From the NCBI GenBank assembly GCA_040226215.1, contig JAVKFF010000005.1, positions 1-45,223 of the forward strand: a DNA stretch of 45,223 nucleotides, in the 5' to 3' direction. Positions 1-10,423 of the stretch are shown in pieces (the stretch's first letter is position 1; every line of letters starts with the position of its first letter). The DNA comes from JAVKFF01 sp040226215 (GTDB lineage Bacteria > Pseudomonadota > Alphaproteobacteria > DSM-16000 > Inquilinaceae). A program made the translations under genes and the position numbers. The notes under the pieces are model-generated. The model did not search any database. It had not been told where the DNA came from and saw only the letters and a list, made by a program, of their open reading frames with translations.

Positions 1-563
1 ACCTGGACGACGGAGCCGATCCGGTCGCGGCCAGCGAAGCCGGACCGCGCGCCCAGCCGGATGCCGGTGAGCAGCGTCATCAGGAACGCCGCCACGGCCT
101 CGGCCGGCTGCCGCGCGTCGATCGAGCCGTCGGCCTGGCCGCGCGCGACGGCATCGTGCAGCGCCGCCTCGATGGCGGACAGCCGGTCGGCGACCGCGTC
201 GGAGATGTCGGCGTCGATCTGGCTGGCGTCGACCGAGGTGTTGACCAAGAGGCAGCCGAGGCCCCAGCGCTCGCGGTCGCTGGCATCGACCAGGGCCTGG
301 AAGAAGCCGCGGACCGCCGCGGCGCCGGGCCGGGTATTGCGCAGGCCCGCCATCGCCGCGCTGACCACGGCGTCGCAGTAATGCTCCAGGGCGGCCAGGA
401 ACATGGCGCGCTTGTCGCCGAAGCCGTCGTAAAGACTGCCGGGATTGAGGCCGGTGCCGTCGACGAGATCGCGGATCGAGGTGCGCTCGTAGCCCTTGCG
501 CCAGAACAGCTGCATGGCCTGCTCGAGCACGGTCGCGCGATCGTAGCTTAGGGGTCGTGCCAC
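1..563 (-). CDS. TetR/AcrR-family transcriptional regulator (3' end outside window)
   Basis: About 187 residues are present and the C-terminus runs off the left edge. The N-terminus is a TetR helix-turn-helix: LFWRKGYERTSIRDLV leads into GLNPGSLYDGFGDKRAMF at roughly residues 20-55. It would be a dimeric DNA-binding repressor whose C-terminal half binds a ligand. The start is a GTG at 561-563, nine bases after GGGGAGG, and no ATG fits as well. The C-terminal half (WGLGCLLVNTS and the helices after it) looks like the common TetR C-terminal ligand domain. No target gene is in view, because the next gene is divergent by about 270 bp and encodes a rhomboid protease. The ligand cannot be inferred. 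Confidence 0.85.
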   Translation of the reverse strand, partial: MARPLSYDRATVLEQAMQLFWRKGYERTSIRDLVDGTGLNPGSLYDGFGDKRAMFLAALEHYCDAVVSAAMAGLRNTRPGAAAVRGFFQALVDASDRERWGLGCLLVNTSVDASQIDADISDAVADRLSAIEAALHDAVARGQADGSIDARQPAEAVAAFLMTLLTGIRLGARSGFAGRDRIGSVVQ

Positions 564-663
564 GGCGACAGGCCTCCCCGTTGATGTCTCATCGAAGGTC
601 TGGTCGAGTGCATGTGGCGCGGGCCCGCACGCCCGTCAAGCGAAAGGCCGTGGGCGTCACATC

Positions 664-705
664 GAAGTGAAGGCCGGGAAGTGCAGGCGGGGAAGTGAAG
701 GCGGG
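664..705. repeat. Three tandem copies of a 14-bp repeat
   Basis: Units at 664-677, 678-691 and 692-705 read GAAGTGAAGGCCGG, GAAGTGCAGGCGGG and GAAGTGAAGGCGGG, so they differ by single bases. They lie in the 270-bp gap between the divergent TetR and rhomboid genes. The rest of that gap (564-833) holds no gene I can support. No function is assigned. Confidence 0.8.
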
Positions 706-833
706 CCTGCCGGGCGCGGCCGCGCGATGAGCGCGCATTACCTGATGACGCGCCGCCGCCGTCGCGGCATGGTGCGCCCCGGCCGTGCACCTGGCGGCCC
801 GCCCACGGGGGCTTGCGCGAACGGGGAAGGATC

Positions 834-1616
834 ATGACGGAACCTCCGGCAAGGGAAGGGCCGTCCGACGGCAACCCGTCGGGCGATGGCCCAACAGGCG
901 ACGCCCCCACAGGCGATCCGCCCTCCAACGGGGGCCGGGAGCCGATGGTCAACGTCCCGCCGGTGACGCTTGGCTTCTTCGTGCTGATCGCCGTCATCTT
1001 CGGCGCGGTCCAGCTCGACCCCGCCGGTATCGGCCACTGGCTGTTCGCCCATCTCGGCCTCTTGCCCGGACGGATCGCCCTGATCGCCCGCAGCGATCCT
1101 GCCAGCCTGGACATGGCGCTGGCGCTGGTCCCCCTGGTCAGCCATGCGCTGCTGCATTTCGGCTGGCTGCATTTCGGCATCAATGTCGGGTTCCTGCTGG
1201 CCTTCGGCTCGCCGACGGAGCGCGCCTACGGGCCTTGGCGCTTCGTGCTGTTGCTGGTGGTCGCCGCGGTCACCGGCGGCCTGGCGGAGCTGGCGGTCAA
1301 CTGGGGCACCAACACTATCCTGCTGGGCGCCTCCGGCGCGGTCTGGGGCTGTTTCGCCGGGGTGGTGCGCCTGATGTGGGCGCATCCCGATCCCCGGCGG
1401 CGGGCGCTGGGCTGGCGGCTGCTGGCGACGCTGTCGGTGCTGAACCTGGCCTTCGGGTTCGGAGGCGGCGTCCTGCTGGGCGGCGAGACCAACATCGCCT
1501 GGCTGGCCCATTTCGGCGGATTCGCCGGCGGTCTCGCGGTCGCCTGGCGGTTGCCGCCCTGGAACGTGCCGCGGGGCAGAATCCGCCGCAAGAGCCGCAC
1601 CGACGGCTTGACCTGA
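834..1616 (+). CDS. Rhomboid-family intramembrane serine protease
   Basis: 260 residues. Rhomboids cleave transmembrane substrates inside the inner membrane. A hydrophilic, Gly/Pro/Asp-rich N-terminus (about 40 residues with repeated GD-PTGD units) precedes six or so hydrophobic segments. HFGWLHFGIN carries the conserved His and Asn of the second helix. GASGAVWG contains the catalytic Ser, and AWLAHFGGFAGG near the end contains the catalytic His, so the dyad looks intact. The ATG at 834 has GGGGAAGG six bases upstream; an earlier in-frame TTG at 813 lacks this support. It lies 166 bp before dnaK and may belong to envelope quality control, but no substrate is evident. Confidence 0.9.
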   Translation: MTEPPAREGPSDGNPSGDGPTGDAPTGDPPSNGGREPMVNVPPVTLGFFVLIAVIFGAVQLDPAGIGHWLFAHLGLLPGRIALIARSDPASLDMALALVPLVSHALLHFGWLHFGINVGFLLAFGSPTERAYGPWRFVLLLVVAAVTGGLAELAVNWGTNTILLGASGAVWGCFAGVVRLMWAHPDPRRRALGWRLLATLSVLNLAFGFGGGVLLGGETNIAWLAHFGGFAGGLAVAWRLPPWNVPRGRIRRKSRTDGLT

Positions 1617-1619
1617 CCG

Positions 1620-1648
1620 CTTGTAGGGCTAATGACCCCGTCCTATAT
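1620..1648 (+). promoter_or_regulatory. Probable sigma-32 (RpoH) heat-shock promoter of dnaK
   Basis: CTTG at 1620-1623 is followed after 18 bases by CCTATAT at 1642-1648. This matches the alphaproteobacterial RpoH pattern of CTTG and CYTATNT. It begins four bases past the rhomboid stop and would give a leader of roughly 130 nt before dnaK. Position and match both fit heat-shock control. Confidence 0.7.
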
Positions 1649-1782
1649 GACCCGAGGAATGACGGCGACGGATCATGCGGTTCGCGCCATCGCTTCTCCG
1701 AAGAGGGGATCCCGACCGGGCGTGCTGCATCGGAACCAGGCCCCACCCGGGACTCCGCCAACAGAAATTCGCAGAGGACAAC

Positions 1783-3708
<1,926 letters not shown>

Positions 3709-3730
3709 ATCCGCGGGAATCGACGAGGGT

Positions 3731-3764
3731 GGATGCCGGCCGTAACGCCGGCATCCTCTCGTTT
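3731..3764 (+). terminator. Hairpin terminator (full or partial) between dnaK and dnaJ
   Basis: A perfect 10-bp stem (GGATGCCGGC at 3731-3740 with GCCGGCATCC at 3747-3756) has a CGTAAC loop and is followed by TCTCGTTT. The T-tract is short, so it may attenuate rather than fully stop transcription. It would make dnaK mRNA more abundant than dnaJ mRNA. Confidence 0.75.
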
Positions 3765-3957
3765 CGGGACGGGCCAACCGGTGAACGACCCGATGGGGAG
3801 CGTTCCCACGGAGTTTTGACCCGATATGGCTTGGTCATCCGGCGCGGCGGCGCCAAGCTGCCGCGGCCGGAACCACCACCGGGACGATCGTCGACACCCA
3901 CCGGCAGCGAGAGCGACGACTGGCATGAAAAAAACAGGCTGAGACGCGGACGGCACC

Positions 3958-5109
3958 ATGGCGAAGCAGGACTATTACGAGCTTCTCGGGGTCGACCGCG
4001 GCGCCCCGGCTGACGAGATCAAGAAGGCCTACCGCAAGGCGGCAATGCGCTACCACCCGGACCGCAACAAGGACGATCCGGCGGCGGAGAAGAAGTTCAA
4101 GGAGATCAGCGAGGCCTATGACGTCCTGAAGGACGACCAGAAGCGGGCCGCCTACGACCGTTTCGGCCACGCCGCCTTCGAGAATGGCGGCTTTGGCGGC
4201 ATGGGCGGGCGCGGCCGGGCCGGCGGCTTCGACTTCGGCGGCGGTTTCGCCGACATCTTCGACGAGATGTTCGGCGACTTCATGGGCGGCCGGCGACGCC
4301 AACGCGGCGGCCGCGGCGCGGACCAGCGCTTCAACCTGGAAATCTCGCTGGAGGAGGCCTTCCAGGGCACCCAGGCGTCGATCAAGGTGCCCTCCACCGT
4401 GGCCTGCGAGGCCTGCAGCGGCAGCGGGGCGGAGCCCGGCTCCTCGCCGGTGCCCTGCTCGACCTGCGGCGGCCAGGGCAAGGTGCGCGCCCAGCAGGCC
4501 TTCTTCACCGTGGAGCGGACCTGCCCGACCTGCGGCGGCAGCGGCCAGACGATCGAGGACCCCTGCCGCAAATGCGGCGGTGCCGGCCGCACCCGCAAGG
4601 AGCGCCAGCTGCAGGTCACCATCCCCGCCGGGGTGGAGGACGGCACCCGCATCCGCCTCGCCGGCGAGGGCGAGGCCGGCATGCGCGGCGCCCCGCCAGG
4701 CGATCTCTACATCTTCCTGAGCCTCAAGCCGCACCGCTTGTTCCAGCGCGAGGGGCCGGACCTGCTCTGCGAGGTGCCGATCCCGATGACCCGCGCGGCG
4801 CTGGGCGGCTCGATCGAGGTGCCGACCATCGACGGCAACTCGGCCAAGATCAACGTGCCCGCCGGCACCCAGTCCGGCACCCGCTTCCGCCTGCGCGGCA
4901 AGGGCATGTCGGTGCTGCGCTCCACCGCGCGCGGCGACATGTATGTCGACGTCGCCGTGGAAACCCCGCGCAACCTGACCAAGGAGCAGAAGCGCCTGCT
5001 CGAGCAGTTCGACGAGGAAGGCGGCGGGGCGGAGTACACCCACCCCGAAAGCCACGGCTTCTTCGCCAAGGTGAAGGAGTTCTTCTCCGGCGACGGGGAG
5101 GAAAAGTAG
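3958..5109 (+). CDS. dnaJ: Chaperone DnaJ (Hsp40, type I)
   Basis: 383 residues. It delivers unfolded clients to DnaK and stimulates its ATPase. The J domain occupies residues 1-70, with the essential HPD at 33-35. A Gly/Phe-rich linker follows at about 75-110. The zinc-binding domain has all four CxxCxGxG repeats (CEACSGSG, CSTCGGQG, CPTCGGSG, CRKCGGAG), and two C-terminal substrate-binding beta domains complete it. It is a full class I DnaJ with no missing zinc ligand. It lies 249 bp after dnaK, a wider gap than usual that contains a hairpin. Its own promoter is possible but I could not identify a convincing one. Confidence 0.98.
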   Translation: MAKQDYYELLGVDRGAPADEIKKAYRKAAMRYHPDRNKDDPAAEKKFKEISEAYDVLKDDQKRAAYDRFGHAAFENGGFGGMGGRGRAGGFDFGGGFADIFDEMFGDFMGGRRRQRGGRGADQRFNLEISLEEAFQGTQASIKVPSTVACEACSGSGAEPGSSPVPCSTCGGQGKVRAQQAFFTVERTCPTCGGSGQTIEDPCRKCGGAGRTRKERQLQVTIPAGVEDGTRIRLAGEGEAGMRGAPPGDLYIFLSLKPHRLFQREGPDLLCEVPIPMTRAALGGSIEVPTIDGNSAKINVPAGTQSGTRFRLRGKGMSVLRSTARGDMYVDVAVETPRNLTKEQKRLLEQFDEEGGGAEYTHPESHGFFAKVKEFFSGDGEEK

Positions 5110-5191
5110 CGGTCGCGTCGACGCCGCTACCCGCCCGCGCGTAAATTATGGTAAACTGACCGCCTTCGGCCGTCGTGGCGAGGGGGCGGGA

Positions 5192-6559
5192 ATGGCGAGC
5201 GTCGCGGGGGGAACAGGCGTCAGGCGCCTCTGGCTGCTGGTCCTGTGCGGGCTCGTCCTCCCGCTCGCCGCGAGCTGCAACCCGGGTGCGGTCAGCCTGG
5301 GCGGCGGCATCGGCGTCTTCGGCGGCGAGGACATCGGCGGCCACGAGATCGGCGGCGGTCACGGCGAGGACGACGACGGCTTCGACGCCACCGGCCTCGG
5401 TCTCGGCCTCGGTCTCACCCTCGGCACTGTGCTGACCGGTGGCGAGGGAGCGGCCGAGACGACGCCAGAAGCACCGCAGGCCGGGGCACCGCCAAGCACC
5501 AGCTGGGATGCTGCGACCGGCGGCCTCGTGGGCACTTCCGTCACAGGTGGAGGCGTGTCGGCCGGGAGCGCACCGGGCGGCAGCGCGAGCGGCGGCACGA
5601 CCACGTCCACGCCAGCCTCGAATCCACCATCAACCCCGGCATCGACCCCCGCCAGCACGCCGCCGCCGGGGGCGATGATCTGCGGGCCGGACGTGACGGC
5701 CAATGTGGAGGCGGTGCTGGACCAGATGACGCGGGACTTCCGAAGCTGGTCGGCGTCGGAGCGCCTGCGCCGCTGCACCGCGCTCTACGCCCCGACGAGC
5801 TACGAGATCGCCTGGGACATCCTGCAGATGAGCCCGCGCGTCACGCCGCTCAATGACGATCCGACGACGCCCGAGGACGAGTCGACCTGGCCCGCCTGGT
5901 TCGAACGCATCTCCCCCAACTGCGCCATTCCGCGCTTTCCCTGCGGGCCGACCGTCACCTTCCACGGCATGTGCGTGCACGCGCAGATCCTGAACTACAT
6001 GCAGTGGGGGCTGATGAACCGGCTGTGCGGCGGCGGCCGGGCGCAGGACTATTCGCTGATCGACTGGGACGCGGCCGCCGGCCTGTCGGCGCGGGCGCGC
6101 ACGCTGGTCAACGGGCTGTCGGGCGGCAATTTCGCGAGCGCCTCGGCGGTCGCCGAGGAGCAGATCCTGTTCACCGAGCTGGGCGCCCGCTACGCCGATA
6201 TCACGGATACCAGGCAGACGGCGCTGGAGGACTACTATATCGACCAGGACGAAGGACCGGACATCCGCTCGCTCGAGCGCACCTATTCGGCCGAACTGGC
6301 GACCGCGATCACCACGCTGGCTGGCATGACCGGCCGGGCGGTCAATCAGTGCCAACTCGCCTGCCGCCTGACGGTGCCGGAGCAGGCAGGGTTGGATATC
6401 ATGGATTTCGGTTATATCTGGGGCGACTACCGTTTCGAGGGCAACGGCGATCCGTGGTTTGCCGGCGGCCAGGGCGGTGGCCGCCGCGGCCGGGCGACGA
6501 CAAACGTCATTCCCGGCGCACCACCGCCCGCCGGCGCGGCGACCGGAGGAACCCGATGA
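5192..6559 (+). CDS. Exported lipoprotein of unknown function, Gly/Ser/Thr/Pro-rich N-terminal half
   Basis: 455 residues, not recognised. The first 29 residues form a signal peptide ending LPLAASC, a plausible lipobox, so the mature protein is probably a lipoprotein. Residues 30-155 are low complexity: Gly/Asp-rich, then tandem TPAS/STP-type repeats that look like a flexible linker. Residues 160-430 form a folded domain with at least seven Cys (for example SPNCAIPRFPCGPT and NQCQLACRL), suggesting disulfides outside the cytoplasm. The ATG at 5192 follows AGGGGGCGGG. Its stop overlaps the next start as ATGA, so the two are translationally coupled and probably act together. The Cys pattern and the repeats should be searched against surface-layer, pilus and secretion accessory proteins. 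Confidence 0.8.
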   Translation: MASVAGGTGVRRLWLLVLCGLVLPLAASCNPGAVSLGGGIGVFGGEDIGGHEIGGGHGEDDDGFDATGLGLGLGLTLGTVLTGGEGAAETTPEAPQAGAPPSTSWDAATGGLVGTSVTGGGVSAGSAPGGSASGGTTTSTPASNPPSTPASTPASTPPPGAMICGPDVTANVEAVLDQMTRDFRSWSASERLRRCTALYAPTSYEIAWDILQMSPRVTPLNDDPTTPEDESTWPAWFERISPNCAIPRFPCGPTVTFHGMCVHAQILNYMQWGLMNRLCGGGRAQDYSLIDWDAAAGLSARARTLVNGLSGGNFASASAVAEEQILFTELGARYADITDTRQTALEDYYIDQDEGPDIRSLERTYSAELATAITTLAGMTGRAVNQCQLACRLTVPEQAGLDIMDFGYIWGDYRFEGNGDPWFAGGQGGGRRGRATTNVIPGAPPPAGAATGGTR

Positions 6560-7467
6560 TCCGATCCCTGCTTCTGGCGGCCTTGGCCAGCGTGATGCTC
6601 ACCGCCACCGCCTGGGGGCAGAAGCCGGCGCCGGATGGCGGCGCGGCGGACGAGGCCGACACGTCCAGCCTTGAAGCCCTGCTCGCCGCCGCACAGGCGG
6701 AGATCGATCACGCAGGATCGCTCATGGAACGGGCGGCGCAGGACCCGGAGAACCTGATCGTCATCGACGTCGAGGGCGCCCTCGTCGCGCTCGACCGGCG
6801 GGACATCGAGACGGCGGTGACACTGACCGCGGCGCTGGCGCATGACTATGTCGGTTCCAGCGATACCGCGCTCGGCGTTTTCCAGTCCGTCGCCCAGCGC
6901 GCGGTCGACGCACGGCTGGACGCGCTGAACCGCAGCGTATCGGATTTCGACCTGTCCGGGCTGACAACCCTGGTCTCCGCCGCCGCCGGCACGGTGATGG
7001 CCGAGACCGGCCCACCGAGCGAGGCCATGCTGCGGGACCGGATCGCCGCGGCGGTCGAAGCCAGACTGGCCGCGCAGGCGCTGGACGCCGAGGCTCTGGC
7101 CGAGGCGGTGTTGCGGCGCCAGGAGCTCTACGACCTGATCGATGCCAGGCTCGACGCCGTGATGGACGCAGCGGAGCCCGAGGACGCCACCGAGATGAGC
7201 GAGTGGGCGATGACCATGCAGGTGCTGGGCGCGGAGCTTCCCGCCGGCGCCACCCTGTTCGAGGGCTCGGTGCCCGGCGCCGAGATCGGCCGCTGCCAGC
7301 CGCCGGCCGCCGACCCGGTGCATATCCACGTCGTCGACGGCGCGGCCTGCACCGGTCTGTGGCGCAATCTGGGTTCCTCCTTGCGCGACAACTTCCAGGG
7401 CGCGCGCTGCGTCTGGTGCCCCGCCGGCACCGCCTGGCGCAGCGGTGTGGGCTGCTGCTATCCGTAA
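6556..7467 (+). CDS. Periplasmic helical protein with Cys-rich C-terminus, partner of the preceding lipoprotein
   Basis: 303 residues, not recognised. A signal peptide (about 22 residues, ending TATAWGQ) directs export. Residues 30-215 are Ala/Leu/Glu-rich and almost certainly helical, possibly coiled coil, with no Cys. The last 60 residues hold a compact Cys-rich module: GRCQPP, AACTGLW, ARCVWCPAGTAW and GVGCCYP, ending at the last residues. Spacing and the terminal CC suggest a small disulfide fold. It overlaps the upstream lipoprotein gene by four bases, so co-translation is very likely. No catalytic motif is visible. The long helical arm plus small Cys knob could be an adapter or a binding protein (inference). 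Confidence 0.8.
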   Translation: MIRSLLLAALASVMLTATAWGQKPAPDGGAADEADTSSLEALLAAAQAEIDHAGSLMERAAQDPENLIVIDVEGALVALDRRDIETAVTLTAALAHDYVGSSDTALGVFQSVAQRAVDARLDALNRSVSDFDLSGLTTLVSAAAGTVMAETGPPSEAMLRDRIAAAVEARLAAQALDAEALAEAVLRRQELYDLIDARLDAVMDAAEPEDATEMSEWAMTMQVLGAELPAGATLFEGSVPGAEIGRCQPPAADPVHIHVVDGAACTGLWRNLGSSLRDNFQGARCVWCPAGTAWRSGVGCCYP

Positions 7468-7585
7468 GGCTACGGTGCCGCGCCGCCGGGTCGCGGAACG
7501 CGCGCGAACGGCGAAGGAACCAGAACCGTCCGAATGACGGAGCGCCGACCGGCCGATCGCGGGCTGGCCATGCGGGGTCAATCAT

Positions 7586-7608
7586 GCATACTCGCGTTTT
7601 TCGCGAGT
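7586..7608 (+). promoter_or_regulatory. Dyad/hairpin upstream of comM; one of two similar copies
   Basis: ACTCGCG and CGCGAGT (7590-7596, 7602-7608) pair perfectly around a TTTTT loop, 34 bases before the comM start. The same 23-bp pattern recurs at 33338-33360 with 19 of 23 positions identical. It could be an operator for a dimeric regulator or an RNA hairpin. The 176-bp gap from 7468 holds nothing else I can support. Confidence 0.55.
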
Positions 7609-7642
7609 CACGCGACAGACGCTCCCGCAATCAGGACAGCCC

Positions 7643-9175
7643 ATGCTCGCCCGGGTCTCCACCGTCGCCTTCCAGGGCATCGACGTGCTGCCGATCACCG
7701 TCCAGGTGCAGGTGGCCGCCGGCATGCCGGCCTTCGGCCTGGTCGGCCTGCCGGACAAGGCGGTCGGCGAGAGCCGGGAGCGGGTGCGCGCCGCGCTGCA
7801 CGCCATGGGCCTGGCCCTGCCGCCCAAGCGCATAACCGTCAACCTGGCGCCGGCGGACGTTATGAAGGAGGGCTCGCATTTCGATCTGCCGATCGCGCTC
7901 GGCCTGCTGATCGCCATCGGCGCCCTGCCGGCCGACGCGGTGGAGGGATTCGCGGTGCTGGGCGAGCTCGGCCTCGACGGCACCATCGCGCCGGTCGCGG
8001 GCGTGCTGCCGGCCGCCATCCATGCCGCCGGGCGCGGCCTCGGCCTGATCTGCCCGGAGCCGACCGGGCCGGAAGCCGCCTGGGCGGCCGATCAGGCGGG
8101 GCGGATCGCCGTGCTGGCGCCGGGCAATCTTTTGCAGCTGATCAACCACGCCAAGGGCCACCAGGTGCTGCGCCCGCCCGAGCCGCGGTTGGAGCGCGCC
8201 GACGCCGCCCTGCCGGACCTCGCCGAGGTGAAGGGCCAGGAGGCGGCCAAGCGGGCGCTGGAGATCGCCGCGGCGGGCGGCCACAACCTGCTGATGGCCG
8301 GCCCGCCGGGCTCCGGCAAGTCGCTGCTGGCGGCCCGGCTGCCGGGCCTCTTGCCGCCGCTGACCCCGGCGGAGGCGCTGGAGGTCTCGATGATCCACTC
8401 GGTCGCCGGGCTGCTGCAGGGCGGGCGGCTGTTGACCCGGCGGCCGTTCCGCGACCCGCATCACTCGGCCAGCCTGCCGGCCCTGGTCGGCGGTGGCCTG
8501 CGCGCCCGGCCCGGAGAGATCTCGCTCGCCCATCGCGGCGTGCTGTTCCTCGACGAACTGCCCGAGTTCGACCGCCGCACGCTGGAGGCGCTGCGCCAGC
8601 CGCTGGAGAGCGGCCGGGCGGTGATCGCCCGGGCCAATCATCACATCACCTATCCCGCGCGGGTCCAGCTGGTGGCGGCCATGAACCCCTGCCGCTGCGG
8701 CCATCTGGCCGACCCGGAGCTCGCCTGCAGCCGCGCGCCGCGCTGCGCCCAGGACTATCAGGGCCGCATCTCCGGCCCGCTGTTCGACCGCATCGACCTG
8801 CATGTGGACGTGCCGGCGATGCGCGCCGGCGACCTTGCCCTGCCGCCGCCGCGCGAGGCTTCCGCCGACGTCGCCGCCAGCGTCGCCGCCGCCCGCCAGG
8901 CGCAGACCGCGCGCTATGCGCGGCTGGCGCCCGATGGCGGTATCACGGCCAATGCCGAGGCCGACGGCACCGTGCTGGAGCAGGCGGCGGCCCCCGATCA
9001 GCCAGGACAGGACCTGCTGACCCAGGCCGCCGAGCGCATGAAGCTCTCCGCCCGCGGCTATCACCGGGTGCTGCGCGTCGCCCGCACGCTCGCCGACCTC
9101 GACGGCAGCGCCGCCGTGCGCCGCCTGCACATCGCCGAGGCGCTGAGCTACCGGCGGGCGCTGCCGGGGCGGTGA
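7643..9175 (+). CDS. comM: ComM/YifB family AAA+ ATPase (Mg-chelatase-like)
   Basis: 510 residues, the usual length. In Vibrio, ComM is a hexameric helicase that extends strand exchange during natural transformation; in other bacteria the role is less clear. The N-terminal ChlI-like domain (LARVSTVAFQGID onward) spans residues 1-175. Walker A GPPGSGKS is near residue 220, Walker B GVLFLDELPEF near 300, and the sensor/arginine region includes a four-Cys stretch (NPCRCG, LACSRAPRC). The Mg-chelatase C-terminal domain ends with ARGYHRVLRVARTLADL. The start ATG at 7643 has AGGA upstream. Its stop shares a base with the next start, so DUF4160 is coupled to it. A dyad lies upstream. Confidence 0.95.
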   Translation: MLARVSTVAFQGIDVLPITVQVQVAAGMPAFGLVGLPDKAVGESRERVRAALHAMGLALPPKRITVNLAPADVMKEGSHFDLPIALGLLIAIGALPADAVEGFAVLGELGLDGTIAPVAGVLPAAIHAAGRGLGLICPEPTGPEAAWAADQAGRIAVLAPGNLLQLINHAKGHQVLRPPEPRLERADAALPDLAEVKGQEAAKRALEIAAAGGHNLLMAGPPGSGKSLLAARLPGLLPPLTPAEALEVSMIHSVAGLLQGGRLLTRRPFRDPHHSASLPALVGGGLRARPGEISLAHRGVLFLDELPEFDRRTLEALRQPLESGRAVIARANHHITYPARVQLVAAMNPCRCGHLADPELACSRAPRCAQDYQGRISGPLFDRIDLHVDVPAMRAGDLALPPPREASADVAASVAAARQAQTARYARLAPDGGITANAEADGTVLEQAAAPDQPGQDLLTQAAERMKLSARGYHRVLRVARTLADLDGSAAVRRLHIAEALSYRRALPGR

Positions 9176-9411
9176 TGCCGACGGTCTTGCGCGAAAACGG
9201 CTTCCGGTTCTACTTCTTCTCAAACGAGGGCCAGGAGCCACCACATGTTCACGTGGACAAGGCGGACCAGGCCATGAAGATCTGGCTCGAGACCTTGGCG
9301 GTCGCCGGGGTGCGGATGCGGCGCATCGACCGGAACGCGGCGCTTGCGATCGTCGAACGACATCGCGACAGCTTACTGGAGGCGTGGCATGGCTTTTTCT
9401 CAGGCCGGTGA
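9175..9411 (+). CDS. DUF4160 protein
   Basis: 78 residues. MPTVLRENGFRFYFFSNE followed by EPPHVHVDKADQAMKIWL is the hallmark of DUF4160: a short beta-rich protein with an HVHV motif, molecular function unknown. It starts at an ATG that shares one base with the comM stop (TGATG), so it depends on comM translation. It overlaps the following DUF2442 gene by 23 bases. DUF4160 and DUF2442 genes are often neighbours, and such pairs have been suspected to be toxin-antitoxin-like; I know of no firm proof. Confidence 0.85.
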   Translation: MPTVLRENGFRFYFFSNEGQEPPHVHVDKADQAMKIWLETLAVAGVRMRRIDRNAALAIVERHRDSLLEAWHGFFSGR

Positions 9412-9661
9412 GCGGACCCCGGCCGCTCCAGTCCCGGTCGATGTCAGCGTGCTCGGCGATACGCTCGTCGTCCGCCTGGACGATGGCACGGTCCTGCGTC
9501 AGCCCGTCGCCGATTTTCCCCGGCTGGCGCGGGCGAACGATGCCGAACGGGCACGCTGGCAGCTCTGTGCCGGTGGGGCCGGCATCCACTGGCCGCTGAT
9601 CGACGAGGATCTGAGCGTCGCCGGGCTGCTGCGGACCGCTACGCGCACCACCGCCCGCTGA
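9389..9661 (+). CDS. DUF2442 protein
   Basis: 90 residues. The core (VDVSVLGDTLVVRLDDGTVL, then FPRLARANDAERARWQL, then GIHWPLIDEDLSVAGLL) is the DUF2442 pattern. It has a beta-rich start, a region that interprets position by residue type, and the terminal IHWP-DEDLSV motif. The ATG at 9389 sits seven bases after TGGAGG, a good ribosome site, and lies inside the 3' end of the DUF4160 gene. Together with DUF4160 it forms a two-gene module attached to comM. Function is unknown; an antitoxin- or adaptor-like role is only a guess. Confidence 0.85.
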   Translation: MAFSQAGERTPAAPVPVDVSVLGDTLVVRLDDGTVLRQPVADFPRLARANDAERARWQLCAGGAGIHWPLIDEDLSVAGLLRTATRTTAR

Positions 9662-9676
9662 GCCGTCGACCTTTCG

Positions 9677-10423
9677 ATGTCCAACGCCGCCTTCTTCACC
9701 TCCCTGCATGCCGAATTCTGGCGCCAGGCGTTGCCCGATGACGTGACCGACGCGCAGGTCGACCTGCTCGTCGAGCTGTTATCGCTGCCGGCTGGGGGCC
9801 TTGTGCTGGACACGCCGTGCGGACACGGGCGGCACGCGGTGCGGCTGGCGGCGCGCGGCTACAGGGTGACCGGGCTTGACCTCTCCGACGCGCTGCTGGA
9901 GACCGCGCGGGCGGCGGCGGCCGGCCTGCCGGCGGAGGCGGGCACGGTCGAGCTGATCCGCGCCGACATGGCCGCGCCACCCAAGGGCGTGGTCTTCGAT
10001 GGGGCGATCTGCCTCGGAAACTCGCTGGCGCTGCTCGACCAGCCGGGGCAGTTCGGCTTCCTGGAGACGCTGGCGGGCGCGCTGAAGCCCGGCGGCCGCC
10101 TGGTCATCGAGACCGGCTTCCTGGCCGAGAACCTCTATCCCGGCATGGACGAGCGGCTGTGGCTGCCGGTCGGCGATCTGAAGATGCTGATCGAGTACCG
10201 GCTCGACGCGCTGACGGGCGCCTGCGACTGCGCCTACACCATCGTCGCCGGCGACGGCCGGCAGGAGACGCGCACGGCCCGGATGTGGGTGGTGACGGCG
10301 GGGGAGCTTCTCGCCATGCTGGACGAGGCCGGCTTCGACGTGCTGTGGAGCGCCGGCGACATCGAGGGCACGCCCTTCACCCTCGGCAGCCACGACCTCT
10401 GGCTGCTGGCCGAGCGGCGCTAG
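9677..10423 (+). CDS. Class I SAM-dependent methyltransferase
   Basis: 248 residues with a Rossmann methyltransferase fold. Motif I is VLDTPCGHGRHAVRLA near residues 42-57, followed by VTGLDLSDALLE (the acidic ribose-binding strand). GALKPGGRLVIE appears in the second half. FWRQALPDD near the N-terminus is common in bacterial methyltransferases of unknown substrate. It starts 15 bp after DUF2442, so it may be co-transcribed, and is convergent with the anti-sigma gene. Substrate cannot be inferred. Confidence 0.85.
   Translation: MSNAAFFTSLHAEFWRQALPDDVTDAQVDLLVELLSLPAGGLVLDTPCGHGRHAVRLAARGYRVTGLDLSDALLETARAAAAGLPAEAGTVELIRADMAAPPKGVVFDGAICLGNSLALLDQPGQFGFLETLAGALKPGGRLVIETGFLAENLYPGMDERLWLPVGDLKMLIEYRLDALTGACDCAYTIVAGDGRQETRTARMWVVTAGELLAMLDEAGFDVLWSAGDIEGTPFTLGSHDLWLLAERR

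Noticed and set aside
738..1511. Long open frame on the minus strand across the rhomboid gene
   Set aside because: It is the complement of a strong rhomboid gene in very high GC, has no motif, and its residues are Gln/Arg/Gly-rich as in mirror frames.
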